Shown: in pieces, positions 1 through 8,502 of the stretch
How the letters are laid out: each line of letters begins with the position of its first letter
Position numbering within the stretch: position 1 is the stretch's first letter
Notes under the pieces: generated by a model
The model's input: the letters and a program-made list of their open reading frames with translations, nothing else
What the model was told of the DNA's origin: nothing
The model's database searches: none
Assembly (NCBI GenBank): GCA_958366985.1
Contig: CATXDC010000006.1
Location: forward strand, 1 to 64,000
Reading direction: 5' to 3'
Source: an uncultured Oscillospiraceae bacterium
Lineage (GTDB): Bacteria; Bacillota; Clostridia; Oscillospirales; Acutalibacteraceae
DNA length: 64,000 nt
Program-made: the position numbers and the translations under genes

Positions 1-12
1 CGGGCGGTTGTT

Positions 13-36
13 AAGTTCTCGTCATGACGAGAACTT
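13..36. repeat. Perfect 24-bp inverted repeat at window edge
   Basis: Two 12-base arms (AAGTTCTCGTCA and its complement) meet with no spacer, and the plus strand continues with TTTTCC. This could be the terminator of a gene lying left of the window, or an operator. The T-run is short, so the role is uncertain. The palindrome itself is seen directly. Confidence 0.5.
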
Positions 37-60
37 TTCCGCTAAAGCATTAATATAAAA

Positions 61-82
61 GGGGCAGCTTTTAAGCTGCCCC
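61..82 (-). terminator. Intrinsic terminator of the foldase gene
   Basis: A ten-base stem (GGGGCAGCTT with its complement) is followed on the minus strand by TTTTATATTA. It lies 9 bases beyond the stop of the parvulin gene and ends its transcript. Confidence 0.85.
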
Positions 83-90
83 TGATTTAA

Positions 91-1713
91 TTAAAGTGAA
101 GGTTTAGAAATCTTTTTGACAAGTCTCTGAACTTCTTTTTCATTTACTGTAACTTTATTTGCATCCTGACCTTTGAGCTCTTCATAGTAAGCATTGAACT
201 TCTCAGTAGCAAGAGTTGACTTGATATTTGTCTTCCAAAGAGGCTCATCATTCTTCTCTACAAAATACATAAGGTGTGAGCCGTATTCTGTCTGAATAAC
301 GCCGGAATCACCGGGTTTTCTGGAAGCATCAAAGCACCAGTTTTCAAAGTTCTTAACCATCTGGCCCTTTGCGATGTTCTCTATAAGACCACCCTCTGAA
401 GCTGAAGAATCTTCAGAATCAGTTTTTGCAAGCTCACTGAAAGATGCTTCAGTTGCATCGCCGTTCTTCCATGTGTTATAAAGTTCCTGTGCTTTTGCGT
501 CTACTTCTGCCTTCTGCTCATCAGTTGCACCATCTGCATACTTGAGAAGAATGTGACGAACGTCTACCGTTGAGCTATCGTCTCTATAGCGTGCATTTAA
601 AAGAAGAATTACATAAGCTGCACTGTCATCGGTAAGAACAGTCTTATCGCCATCCTTGCGATCTGTGCTGAATGCCCATTTAGCAATGTCTTCAGAGAAG
701 TTGCTTGTAAGAGTTTCATTGGAAACTGCTTTGAAAATAGTAGCTGATGCATCAGCATATGACTCTTTTTCGTCCTCAGGAGCATACTCCTGTGCATACT
801 TTACAAAGCTCTCTTCGTCTTTAACCTTTGAGAGCATCTCCTCAGCCTTAGCCTTTGCATCCTCGGCAGTTACAGGAGTTTCTGCATCTTCGTCAATAGC
901 TATGGGGAATACTGCAATGTTTACAACATCGTAGTCGTCTTTGTTCTCGTTATAATACTTGGTAATTTCATCGTCTGTAAGTGCGCTTGTGAACTCTTCA
1001 CCCTTTGCCTCTGAAACCTTCTGAGCCAAAGCTTCCTGCTCTGCAAGTTCTCTGAAGAATTTTTCATTGACACCTGCACCATAGCTTGTGCGGAAATAAA
1101 CGTTAAGAGAAACTCCCTGTCCGTTTTCCTTATCAGCTACGCTTGTGCGAAGCTCTTCGATGTTGCTGTCGATTTCTTTAAGATCTTCCTCATCAAGAGA
1201 AATTCCCATTGACTCAGCCTGTGCACAAAGTGTCTTTATTTTTGTAATATTATCTTCTGTGGTTTTGCGGAAATAATCAGCCCATGTGGGTTTGCTTCCA
1301 TCTTCTTTAGCTTCCATATCGGAACCGGTATACTCCTGCTCTTCAGGAGTTTTTGTATAGTCGAATCCAAGATTGAAGCCATACTGAGACTGGATGTAAT
1401 AGGACTGCTGATAGGTGGAGAGATAAAGCTGACGATAATAATATGTATACTCAGCTTCGGAAACTTTCTGTGTACCGACAGTCATAACTGTATCCATTCT
1501 CTGAGGAATACCTAAAAAGTTTACAAGCCATACAACAAGCACAACTGCAAGTACAGCTACAACGCCTATTGCTATTTTCTTATCTGTTTTGTCTGAAGCG
1601 GTATTAACGCCTACGGAAACAGAACCGCTCTTTTTGCCTTTGGAAGCCTTGGCAATTCTTGCTTTACGCTCTTCACGGTAAAGCTCTGCCTTAGACTTTT
1701 GTTCCTTTGCCAT
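91..1713 (-). CDS. Membrane-anchored parvulin-type peptidylprolyl isomerase (PrsA/SurA-like foldase)
   Basis: This 540-residue protein has a very basic cytoplasmic N-terminus (about residues 1-45), one transmembrane segment (about 47-68) and a large extracytoplasmic part. Residues 383-488 form a parvulin rotamase domain, with VDVRHILL at its start and YGSHLMYF at its end. Residues 260-375 look like a second, decayed parvulin repeat that keeps the fold pattern but not the histidine motif. The N-terminal extracytoplasmic part (about 75-250) matches the SurA_N/trigger-factor-like chaperone region of these proteins. The family assists folding of exported proteins at the outer face of the membrane. 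It differs from classical PrsA in having a transmembrane anchor instead of a lipobox. It appears to be a single-gene unit with its own terminator. The domain call is firm; the substrates are unknown. Confidence 0.85.
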   Translation of the reverse strand: MAKEQKSKAELYREERKARIAKASKGKKSGSVSVGVNTASDKTDKKIAIGVVAVLAVVLVVWLVNFLGIPQRMDTVMTVGTQKVSEAEYTYYYRQLYLSTYQQSYYIQSQYGFNLGFDYTKTPEEQEYTGSDMEAKEDGSKPTWADYFRKTTEDNITKIKTLCAQAESMGISLDEEDLKEIDSNIEELRTSVADKENGQGVSLNVYFRTSYGAGVNEKFFRELAEQEALAQKVSEAKGEEFTSALTDDEITKYYNENKDDYDVVNIAVFPIAIDEDAETPVTAEDAKAKAEEMLSKVKDEESFVKYAQEYAPEDEKESYADASATIFKAVSNETLTSNFSEDIAKWAFSTDRKDGDKTVLTDDSAAYVILLLNARYRDDSSTVDVRHILLKYADGATDEQKAEVDAKAQELYNTWKNGDATEASFSELAKTDSEDSSASEGGLIENIAKGQMVKNFENWCFDASRKPGDSGVIQTEYGSHLMYFVEKNDEPLWKTNIKSTLATEKFNAYYEELKGQDANKVTVNEKEVQRLVKKISKPSL

Positions 1714-1803
1714 TGGTTTACATCATCCTTTTCAAAATAGTTGAAGCAGAAGCCTCTTCTTTTGGCTTTTATGCTGCTCTGAGTGAGCAACGGATAGTAA
1801 TAT

Positions 1804-1830
1804 TTTATACTAATACGGGGGATTATTCAA
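1804..1830 (-). promoter_or_regulatory. Possible promoter of the foldase gene
   Basis: On the minus strand CTTGAA/TTGAAT (1825-1831) and TATAAA (1804-1809) are separated by 15-16 bases, about 90 bases upstream of the foldase start. The spacing is slightly short, so this is only a candidate. Confidence 0.35.
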
Positions 1831-1912
1831 GCTTATTTTTTGCGATATCTTATAAAAAAAGCCCACAATACATTTATTTTACATATTATTCACAAAACAT
1901 CATTAGCTATTT

Positions 1913-3796
1913 TTACACTTTTTCACTAAGTCCGGCATATATTTCCTGAATTTCGTTCCATTTATTGAAGGATTCATACTCTTCAACTAATCTCTTTGCA
2001 GCTACATATCTGCTCTGGGCTTTTTCAAAGTGCAGCATTCTGCGCTCCGCTTCCTTGATAGCTTTGTTGCGGATCTTTCTCTCCTGCCTTGTACCATCGG
2101 GCATAAGCATCGCTCTGCGTACATCCTCAGCGTCAGGCTCATCAATTCCGCTGTGCTCTATGACCACAGCTTTCGCCTGTCTAAGTTTTTCTTTCATATC
2201 ATCCTTTTCAAATTTATGAAGCTCATCATAGACGATTCTTGCAGCTTTCTCTTCCTCGTCTGCTTCCTTCTCATTATAATTTTCTTTTATAAGCGCAAGG
2301 GTTTCATTGATTTCTTCCACAGTATCAACAAGCTGTTCGTTAGAAATATCTCCGTGATAGTAGTCAGCAAACAGCGCTCTTATCTTAAGAACCTTGATCA
2401 TATTGCTTCTCTTGCTCTCGCTGAGGTTATAGAAGAAATAGGGAATCGTTGACATAAGCGTACCTATTGCGGAACAGATGATTATTGCTTTTACGATAGG
2501 ATTGCGGAAATCTGCACTGTAAAGATCCGAGAAGTTGTTTTCAAGACCGTATGACTTGATTATAAACGGAATTACATATCCTGTTCCGAGTCCCAATATA
2601 CTGCCGATAAATACGCCTATCTGCTCAATAAAGCCTTCAAGTCTATCGCCTGTTTTATACTGCTGATAATCTACTACATCCGCTTTCATTGCAGGAGTAT
2701 ACACAATCGAAACTGCACCGAAAATATCCTTAATAAACATCATAATGAAAATAAGGATATAGTTTTGATAACACAGAAGCATGGCGCATATACATACTAT
2801 CTGGCCTATCATGGAAATAAGGCATATTTTTTTCTTTCCGAATTTGTTTATAAGAGGTGCGCCTAGAAGCATTCCAGGAGTTGAAGCTTCGCCTCTTATG
2901 AGAGTCATAAGTGAGTAAATTGCCGGATTGTTCATGCCATAGTAGAATATCCACTGGAACAAAAATCCGTATCCATTACTCATGAATCCCAGCCACTGGG
3001 AACCGTAGATTATCCAGAAGTACTTATTTTTACATACCTTTTTCATACCTTCAAAGAATCCCACTTTTGGTATGTATCTTTTGGGTACAATAACTTTTTC
3101 TTTTGTTCCGAACACGCACAGCATACTCATTGCAAAACCGATAGTACAGAAAATCGGCGCTGAAATACGATATGTATTTATATTGTCAAGAGGTCCTATA
3201 AGTGGCATAACAGGTCCCGTAATTGTAGGAGCTAAAGAGTAAACAAAAGAACTTATTTCAATTACCCATGCACGCTCTTTTGTATTGGGAGACATAACCT
3301 GCACAAGACTCGAATAAGCGGTGGTATAAAACGGAGAACAGAACTGAATAAGGTTATATATTACCAGTACCGTAATAAACTTTTCGCTGCTGTCCATATT
3401 TTCATATGGCATATAAACAAACAACATATAAAGCAGCGCAGATGGAAGTCCCATATACAGAAGATATGGTCTGAATTTACCCATCCTGCTTCTTGTGTTG
3501 TCAAAAATCATCGCTCTCGTTGGAGCAGTGATAATACCTATAACCGTTGAAATAGCGCTTATGGTCTGCATACCCATAACATCTATTCCGATTGACGCAC
3601 CTACAAGGAAGCTTCCTGCGTTAAGTGCGATAAGTCCTATCATTGAAGCTATAAACTGAACGCCTATGCCTCCAACACTGTACGCTACCATTTCCTTATA
3701 GGGCACATATTTGCGCTTTGCGGGAACATTCCAGTGTGTTCTGATCTCATTCACAAGCTCTACAATCTTTGCTTGCAAATTTTGAATCTTTCCCAT
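1913..3796 (-). CDS. GPH-family (MelB-like) sugar:cation symporter with C-terminal cytosolic extension
   Basis: The protein is a polytopic carrier of about twelve membrane segments in roughly the first 460 residues. The segment DNTRSRMGKFRPYLL, in the loop after the second or third helix, is the hallmark of glycoside-pentoside-hexuronide:cation symporters. Members move sugars or glycosides with Na+ or H+ across the cell membrane. The last 170 residues or so are highly charged and helical, probably cytosolic and coiled-coil, which exceeds the usual family length of about 450-500. The ATG at 3796 is preferred to a GTG at 3811 because AGGA lies 8 bases before the ATG. It has its own promoter, so it is a single-gene unit. 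It is the only sugar transporter seen in the window; its substrate cannot be told. Confidence 0.85.
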   Translation of the reverse strand: MGKIQNLQAKIVELVNEIRTHWNVPAKRKYVPYKEMVAYSVGGIGVQFIASMIGLIALNAGSFLVGASIGIDVMGMQTISAISTVIGIITAPTRAMIFDNTRSRMGKFRPYLLYMGLPSALLYMLFVYMPYENMDSSEKFITVLVIYNLIQFCSPFYTTAYSSLVQVMSPNTKERAWVIEISSFVYSLAPTITGPVMPLIGPLDNINTYRISAPIFCTIGFAMSMLCVFGTKEKVIVPKRYIPKVGFFEGMKKVCKNKYFWIIYGSQWLGFMSNGYGFLFQWIFYYGMNNPAIYSLMTLIRGEASTPGMLLGAPLINKFGKKKICLISMIGQIVCICAMLLCYQNYILIFIMMFIKDIFGAVSIVYTPAMKADVVDYQQYKTGDRLEGFIEQIGVFIGSILGLGTGYVIPFIIKSYGLENNFSDLYSADFRNPIVKAIIICSAIGTLMSTIPYFFYNLSESKRSNMIKVLKIRALFADYYHGDISNEQLVDTVEEINETLALIKENYNEKEADEEEKAARIVYDELHKFEKDDMKEKLRQAKAVVIEHSGIDEPDAEDVRRAMLMPDGTRQERKIRNKAIKEAERRMLHFEKAQSRYVAAKRLVEEYESFNKWNEIQEIYAGLSEKV

Positions 3797-3841
3797 ATCC
3801 TTTTTCCTCACTTTTCTGCGTTTTTATATAGTCGGGATGTT

Positions 3842-3870
3842 TTTATATGTAAAGGCAGCAGCCTTGTCAA
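3842..3870 (-). promoter_or_regulatory. Sigma-A promoter of the GPH symporter
   Basis: A minus-strand TTGACA (3865-3870) and TATAAA (3842-3847) are exactly 17 bases apart, about 45 bases upstream of the symporter start. Confidence 0.75.
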
Positions 3871-3917
3871 AAGTATATAATTGACTTACTACCGCTGCTT
3901 TAAATAAAACCTTACTT

Positions 3918-5021
3918 TTAATTTAGTTCCGCCTCTACTGTAAATGGAAATTCCTTTACAATTCTGTTTTTAAGCTCGTTCTTTCGGACATCCTCGAAGG
4001 GATAAAAAATAACTATATCCCAAACTTCAGAACCAACATAAAATTCAAATTTATCAAGAATTTCACCACAAGATATTCTCGAAGTATCTAAATGGAAGCA
4101 AAATCTCATAAGGGAAGTTCGTTCCCCTTCTTTCGCCATTTTAAAGCGCAATATCTCTTCAAAATGTTCCGGCACTGTTCTTTTCGGAAAGGAACAGTCA
4201 GTATCAAAATCACCTATTATAAGCCAGCGGGTAACTCGGTTTTCCTTCAAAAGTTCCAGCACTTTTGGTTCAGAAAATATCTTTTTTCCGGTTTCTGAAA
4301 ATGGATCTGTTTTTCCCTTAATCCTTTCATAGGGAAGCGTCAAAACCTCCGACACCTCAGGAAGCCCCAAAGCCTTTATCAAAAGCCTAGTCCACTGCAA
4401 ATGACCGTATCTGTTTGGATGAATGGGGTCATTCATCATGCCTTTGACATCTTTTCTGTGGCTTTTCCAGTATTCATCCAAATCCACAAGCAGAACTTCT
4501 TCTTTCTCAGCTATTTTACGTACTGCATCATTATATTCGTCAGTTAATTTTCTTCTTGCACTTAGCTGAGGAGTTTGTAAAATCGGCAGCACTCCCTGCT
4601 CTCTCAAAGATTTTATAAAGTGAAGCAGATTATTTTTATACATTTCCAATGTTACTTCATCCCTATTGGCATCATTCATGCCGAAACAGATAAATACCAC
4701 ATCCGCCTTTAAAGAATAAAGCCATTCATTTTCGTAACACAGACATTCTTCGGTAGTAGCTCCTGAAACGCCTGTATTGAATACCAGATCTTTTCTGCGA
4801 AGAGGACTTGCTCCAAGATAAAACTCAAATATTTCTGAAAATCTTGGATAATCCTTTGTATGTAAGCATCCGTGAGTTATGCTATCTCCTGCAAAAAGCC
4901 ATTTAAGTGGCTTCGATGAACGAAACAGACTTTGAAGCTTTGAAAAATCAGTAAGTTTCCTGTTTCTTTTAAACTGTTCATTGGCACACACAGGAAAATT
5001 TTTTGGTATTTTATTATACAT
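3918..5021 (-). CDS. SGNH/GDSL hydrolase with a degenerate second SGNH domain
   Basis: Residues 1-220 carry the SGNH esterase blocks: GDSITHG (nucleophile Ser47), the glycine of FNTGVSG (Gly84 or Gly87), FGMND (Asn116) and DPIHP (Asp198, His201). This points to an esterase, for example a carbohydrate deacetylase or acyl-esterase. There is no signal peptide, so it is probably cytoplasmic. Residues 253-345 resemble the first domain again: KVLELL...RWLIIGDFDTD mirrors KLQSLF...KWLFAGDSITH, and WDIVIFYPFED mirrors ADVVFICFGMND. The catalytic serine and asparagine are replaced there, so the second half looks like a decayed internal copy. The gene has its own promoter. The first domain call is secure; the duplication is my reading from visual alignment. 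Confidence 0.8.
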   Translation of the reverse strand: MYNKIPKNFPVCANEQFKRNRKLTDFSKLQSLFRSSKPLKWLFAGDSITHGCLHTKDYPRFSEIFEFYLGASPLRRKDLVFNTGVSGATTEECLCYENEWLYSLKADVVFICFGMNDANRDEVTLEMYKNNLLHFIKSLREQGVLPILQTPQLSARRKLTDEYNDAVRKIAEKEEVLLVDLDEYWKSHRKDVKGMMNDPIHPNRYGHLQWTRLLIKALGLPEVSEVLTLPYERIKGKTDPFSETGKKIFSEPKVLELLKENRVTRWLIIGDFDTDCSFPKRTVPEHFEEILRFKMAKEGERTSLMRFCFHLDTSRISCGEILDKFEFYVGSEVWDIVIFYPFEDVRKNELKNRIVKEFPFTVEAELN

Positions 5022-5146
5022 AAAACTTTACCCTTTCATTTATTTATAAAAAACGCAATTTTTCATTATTAAAAGCCCTATATCGATCCGCATTTCATTG
5101 TGCAAAATCCATAAAACGCGGAGCTATATTTTTTATTTGCGTGCAT

Positions 5147-5175
5147 ATTTTATACAACAAATCGAGCTGTGTCAA
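5147..5175 (-). promoter_or_regulatory. Sigma-A promoter of the SGNH hydrolase gene
   Basis: A minus-strand TTGACA (5170-5175) and TAAAAT (5147-5152) are spaced by 17 bases. It starts right after the terminator of the upstream SPFH gene, so the SGNH gene is separately transcribed. Confidence 0.7.
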
Positions 5176-5190
5176 TAGTAAATTTTCCAT

Positions 5191-5217
5191 AAAAAAACGC
5201 AGCCCTTTCGGGCTGCG
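5191..5217 (-). terminator. Terminator of the nfeD-SPFH operon
   Basis: An eight-base G+C-rich stem (CGCAGCCC, loop TTTC) is followed on the minus strand by seven T residues. It lies just after the SPFH stop codon. Confidence 0.92.
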
Positions 5218-5239
5218 CCTGCAAATTGATTTTAAGGAA

Positions 5240-6160
5240 TTATTCTTTTATAAGCTCTTTCACGCTTGTTGCAAGACCTGCAAGGGAAGCGATATCTGAC
5301 GGAATAATAATCTTTGTAGACTGACCGTCAGCAGCTTTCTCAAAGGATTCAAGGCTTCTGAGTGCGATAACCTTATCTTCGGGTTTTGCCTCGTTAAGAA
5401 GTTTGATACCCTCTGCCTGAGCTTTCTGAACAGCGAGAATAGCCTGTGCCTCACCTTCAGCTTCACGGATTTTAGCTTCCTTAACAGCCTCAGCGTGAAG
5501 GATAGCTGCCTGCTTTTCACCTTCAGCAGCAAGAATCTGAGATTCTTTCTGTCCCTGTGCAACAAGGATTTTACTTTCTCTTTCACCTTCAGCACGGAGG
5601 ATTGCCTCACGGCGCTGACGTTCAGCTTTCATCTGCTTCTCCATAGCATCCTGAATTTCAGGGGGAGGAAGAATGTTTTTAAGCTCAACACGGTTAACCT
5701 TGATTCCCCAGGGATCTGTTGCTTCGTCAAGAATAACTCTGATTTTGCTGTTAATTGTATCTCTTGAAGTAAGAGTATGGTCAAGCTCAAGCTCACCGAT
5801 AATATTACGCAAGGTTGTTGCAGTAAGATTTTCGATTGCTGAAATGGGGCTTTCAACACCGTATGCATATAGCTTGGGATCTGTAATCTGGAAGAAAACA
5901 ACTGTATCAATCTGCATTGTTACGTTATCCTTTGTGATAACCGGCTGGGGAGCGAAATCCACAACCTGCTCTTTCAGGGATACGATTTTTGCAACACGCT
6001 CGAGAAGCGGAATCTTAACGTGCATACCTGTCTCCCAGGTTGCCTGATATGCTCCGAGGCGCTCAACAACATAAGCTCTTGACTGAGGAACAATTTTAAT
6101 GTTCGCCACAATAAGGACTATTAAAAGTGCTATTACTATTGCTACCGGAATCCACCACAT
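5240..6160 (-). CDS. SPFH/Band 7 (stomatin/QmcA-like) membrane protein
   Basis: This 306-residue protein has an N-terminal membrane anchor (about residues 1-22) and a Band 7/PHB domain (about 24-190, with PQSRAYVVERLGAY and NILPPPEIQDAMEKQMKAER). After that comes a long alanine- and glutamate-rich helical region (about 175-265, several AEGE/AQGQ repeats) expected to form the coiled coil through which SPFH proteins oligomerise. The family scaffolds lipid microdomains and is often paired with NfeD proteins, and an NfeD gene lies immediately upstream here. The ribosome site GGAGG precedes the ATG. The partner protein and the microdomain role follow from family knowledge only. Confidence 0.92.
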   Translation of the reverse strand: MWWIPVAIVIALLIVLIVANIKIVPQSRAYVVERLGAYQATWETGMHVKIPLLERVAKIVSLKEQVVDFAPQPVITKDNVTMQIDTVVFFQITDPKLYAYGVESPISAIENLTATTLRNIIGELELDHTLTSRDTINSKIRVILDEATDPWGIKVNRVELKNILPPPEIQDAMEKQMKAERQRREAILRAEGERESKILVAQGQKESQILAAEGEKQAAILHAEAVKEAKIREAEGEAQAILAVQKAQAEGIKLLNEAKPEDKVIALRSLESFEKAADGQSTKIIIPSDIASLAGLATSVKELIKE

Positions 6161-6300
6161 AAATTTACCCTCCTGTAAATCAAGTCCACTTAACGGACTT
6201 TTATTTTTCCGCCTTATTTAAGGCTTTTTGTGGATATGCCTTTTACGGAGAAAATTTTAATCTGTATTTTTGTTTTCTCTCCGCTGAGTTTCTCTGAAAA

Positions 6301-6759
6301 TCAGTTGTTTTCGCTGCCTGACGCCACAGCGGAAACGGCAGCCGGCTCAACTATCAGTTTAACTCCGTCTATTGAAAGAATTTTAACTCGCTCGCCTTCA
6401 TCGACTATCCGTCCGTCAGAGGAGCGTGCAGTCCAGACAGCGCCTTTTACATTGACCTGACCTTTTCCGGCAATATTGTCAATTCTTTCAATAACAATCG
6501 CCTCTTGACCTATGCATCTGTCTGCGTTGGTAGGCTGTATGTTCTTTGAGGTCAGTTTTTTCACAAGGGGTTTTGTGATTATAAGACAGATAATTGATAC
6601 AATAAAGAATACTGCAATCTGCCAGCCGGTTCCTGCTCCGCATAAGTTAGCAATCAAAGCACCTAAAGCACCAACTGCAAACCATGTGCTTACAAGCTGA
6701 ACCGTTAAGCCCTCAACAACAATGAACACTACCATAAGAGCTATCCATAAGTAAACCAT
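6301..6759 (-). CDS. NfeD-family membrane protein
   Basis: This short NfeD of 152 residues has two or three hydrophobic helices in residues 1-70. A C-terminal OB-fold domain (about 80-145) follows, with the typical pattern GQEAIVIERI...GQVNVKGAVWTARS...GERVKI. NfeD proteins partner SPFH proteins, and this gene sits 140 bases upstream of the stomatin-like gene in the same direction with a shared terminator. A perfect AAAGGAGGTG site precedes the ATG. The long NfeD form has an added protease domain; this short form does not. Confidence 0.88.
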   Translation of the reverse strand: MVYLWIALMVVFIVVEGLTVQLVSTWFAVGALGALIANLCGAGTGWQIAVFFIVSIICLIITKPLVKKLTSKNIQPTNADRCIGQEAIVIERIDNIAGKGQVNVKGAVWTARSSDGRIVDEGERVKILSIDGVKLIVEPAAVSAVASGSENN

Positions 6760-6788
6760 TTTGCCACCTCCTTTTTCAGATTGGCATA

Positions 6789-6817
6789 ATTATATCATTC
6801 TTTATTTTGAAAATCAA
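6789..6817 (-). promoter_or_regulatory. Sigma-A promoter of nfeD-SPFH
   Basis: A minus-strand TTGATT (6812-6817) and TATAAT (6789-6794) are spaced by 17 bases, about 30 bases upstream of the nfeD start codon. Confidence 0.7.
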
Positions 6818-7102
6818 TAGATTTTTGTGCAATCTATGTTATATACAAAGTAAATATTGTCCATTTTTATAAAATCTGTATAAAAATCACACATGAGATT
6901 AACACTAACACCAATTATCTTCAATTTCGACTGATTTTGGCTGATTTCCGTCGATTTTTATTATATTATGCTTTTTTAAATCCTCCGCATTCATTCCCGC
7001 TGATTCTGTGAATATACTTCATTTTACAAATTAATCTCCACTATTTTTTCCTGAAAAGCTTAATGAAGAAAAAATATAAGACGTTTTGCAGTTTTTATGC
7101 TT
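6818..7102. other. Non-coding gap between nfeD promoter and GNAT gene
   Basis: This A+T-rich stretch has no credible coding frame. Apart from the nfeD promoter at its left edge I see no RNA gene or strong hairpin, and no clear terminator for the GNAT gene. Confidence 0.6.
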
Positions 7103-7663
7103 TCAATTCAATTTAAGTCCCATAGCTATTCCTGAACCTAAGTTGCGAAGCTGTTTAAAACCGTACTTATTATAAAAACTTCTGCCCTTTTTATTTCCGG
7201 CTCCCACTACAAGCATCACACCGGGAATGTTTTCACTTATAAGTTTTTCCCTCAGATTATTAACGAGTATCGTACCAACACCCATGCGCTGATAGCCGTC
7301 CAGAATATCTATATGCATATGCGCAGGAAAATCAGGCAAAAATCTTCCGCTTATTTTTGATTCAAAAAATGCGGATATTCCCCGGGTAAAGCTGAAAGAA
7401 AAAACTCTTCTAACATATTTTTTAAATTCCTTGCTATATGCTTCATAGCTTGGAGCACAAAGTATATATCCTACGGCTCTGTCATTTTCGTCTGCCGCTA
7501 CAAAGCAGTATTCAGGACAGCAGTCAATATAATAGTCGCAGTACATGGTAAGTATATAGCTTCTGCCCTTTTCCGTTTTAACAGCCGCTTCAGGAGCAGT
7601 CTTTATACATATTTCTCTTACAGCTTCCCTGTCTTTTTCCTGAAAATTTCTTATTGTAACCAT
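7103..7663 (-). CDS. GNAT-family N-acetyltransferase
   Basis: This 186-residue protein has the GNAT fold: an N-terminal VTIRNFQEKDREAVREI strand-helix, the acetyl-CoA pyrophosphate-binding loop YQRMGVGTILV (motif A, Q/R-x-x-G-x-G) and a C-terminal YNKYGFKQL strand (motif B). The central part (about 55-120) is longer than in minimal GNATs. The ATG at 7663 is chosen over an upstream ATG at 7705 because GAGGTGAG sits just before it and the longer start would overlap the nrdG terminator. The acceptor substrate is unknown. It appears to be a single gene. Confidence 0.82.
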   Translation of the reverse strand: MVTIRNFQEKDREAVREICIKTAPEAAVKTEKGRSYILTMYCDYYIDCCPEYCFVAADENDRAVGYILCAPSYEAYSKEFKKYVRRVFSFSFTRGISAFFESKISGRFLPDFPAHMHIDILDGYQRMGVGTILVNNLREKLISENIPGVMLVVGAGNKKGRSFYNKYGFKQLRNLGSGIAMGLKLN

Positions 7664-7704
7664 TTTACTCACCTCTCGTGTGCATTGTAACATGAAAACA
7701 AACA

Positions 7705-7741
7705 TAAAAAAACCGTCTGCCGTAAAATAAGCAGACGGTTT
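7705..7741 (-). terminator. Terminator of the nrd operon
   Basis: An eleven-base stem (AAACCGTCTGC and its complement, ten-base loop) is followed on the minus strand by a run of T residues. It directly follows nrdG. Confidence 0.9.
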
Positions 7742-7747
7742 AAAAAT

Positions 7748-8287
7748 TTATTTTGCTTTTTTATAACGGGGAATACTGTCAAAATCCGTTTCAACTGCTT
7801 TTCCCTCACGGATTGACGCTTTGGCATCGATTACCCTTTGATTTCTTGAACCACGGAACTTTACCTCAAGACTTTTCTGACTTATATCAAACTTTCCGTC
7901 AACTAATATATCGGTTTCTTCGAGTAATTTTCTCCAGCCGGGATGACTTTCCATACCCGCTAAAAGCTGTTCAATTGTCCAGCCGGTATATGTGACAACG
8001 TTAAGTCCTAAATCATGGGCTCCTTTTGCCAGTACGGAAAATTCCTCAGCCTGAACAAATGGATCACCACCGCTGAGAGTTATTCCGGAAAGAAGCGGAT
8101 CTTCCGAAACGGCTTTCAGAATTCTGTCCGTATCGCTTATATATCCACCGCCGAAATCATGGGTTTCGGGATTCTGACATCCCTCGCAGTTGTGGGGACA
8201 GCCCTGACCGAAAATTACAAATCTCCAGCCGGGACCGTCTACTACGGATTCTCTGATTATTCCTGCAAGACGAATCTCAGTACCCAT
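7748..8287 (-). CDS. nrdG: Anaerobic ribonucleotide reductase activating enzyme NrdG
   Basis: This 179-residue radical SAM protein installs the glycyl radical on class III ribonucleotide reductase. The iron-sulfur motif C-x3-C-x2-C is at Cys30, Cys34 and Cys37 within GQGCPHNCEGCQNPETHDF. The SAM-binding SGGDPF motif follows at about residues 91-96. Length and pattern are typical of NrdG. It is the last gene of the nrd operon. Its ATG overlaps the stop of the small upstream gene (TAATG), so the two should be translationally coupled, which suggests they are needed in similar amounts. Confidence 0.95.
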   Translation of the reverse strand: MGTEIRLAGIIRESVVDGPGWRFVIFGQGCPHNCEGCQNPETHDFGGGYISDTDRILKAVSEDPLLSGITLSGGDPFVQAEEFSVLAKGAHDLGLNVVTYTGWTIEQLLAGMESHPGWRKLLEETDILVDGKFDISQKSLEVKFRGSRNQRVIDAKASIREGKAVETDFDSIPRYKKAK

Positions 8288-8460
8288 TACAGCTGCTCAA
8301 ATTCACCTTTGCCGGTTCCGATTGAGTGCTTAACTCTGTCGTTTACCTCAGCAAGTTTAGCATCGTTAAAACGATCAAGAGTACCTACAAGGTAACCTGT
8401 GATTCTTCTTATTCTCTCGAAGCCTACGCCTTCGCCAACTATTTTCTTTTCGTTTGCCAT
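8287..8460 (-). CDS. Small stand-alone NrdD C-terminal (glycyl-radical) domain protein
   Basis: This 57-residue protein contains RRITGYLVGTLDRFNDAKLA followed by EVNDRVKHS. That is the signature of the extreme C-terminus of class III ribonucleotide reductases, where the glycine of R-x-x-GY carries the radical; the N-x-x-K-x-x-E-x-x-x-RVKH tail is likewise typical of full-length NrdD. Here the candidate glycine is residue 22. It starts 42 bases after the nrdD stop, has its own AGGAGA ribosome site 9 bases before the ATG, and overlaps nrdG by one base. Two roles fit: the functional radical domain of a split NrdD, or a spare radical domain comparable in concept to GrcA/YfiD for pyruvate formate-lyase. 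The coding call is strong; the choice between roles is open. Confidence 0.85.
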   Translation of the reverse strand: MANEKKIVGEGVGFERIRRITGYLVGTLDRFNDAKLAEVNDRVKHSIGTGKGEFEQL

Positions 8461-8502
8461 TTTATATCTCTCCTTTTTCTATATCTATGTATCTGCCGGA
8501 AA

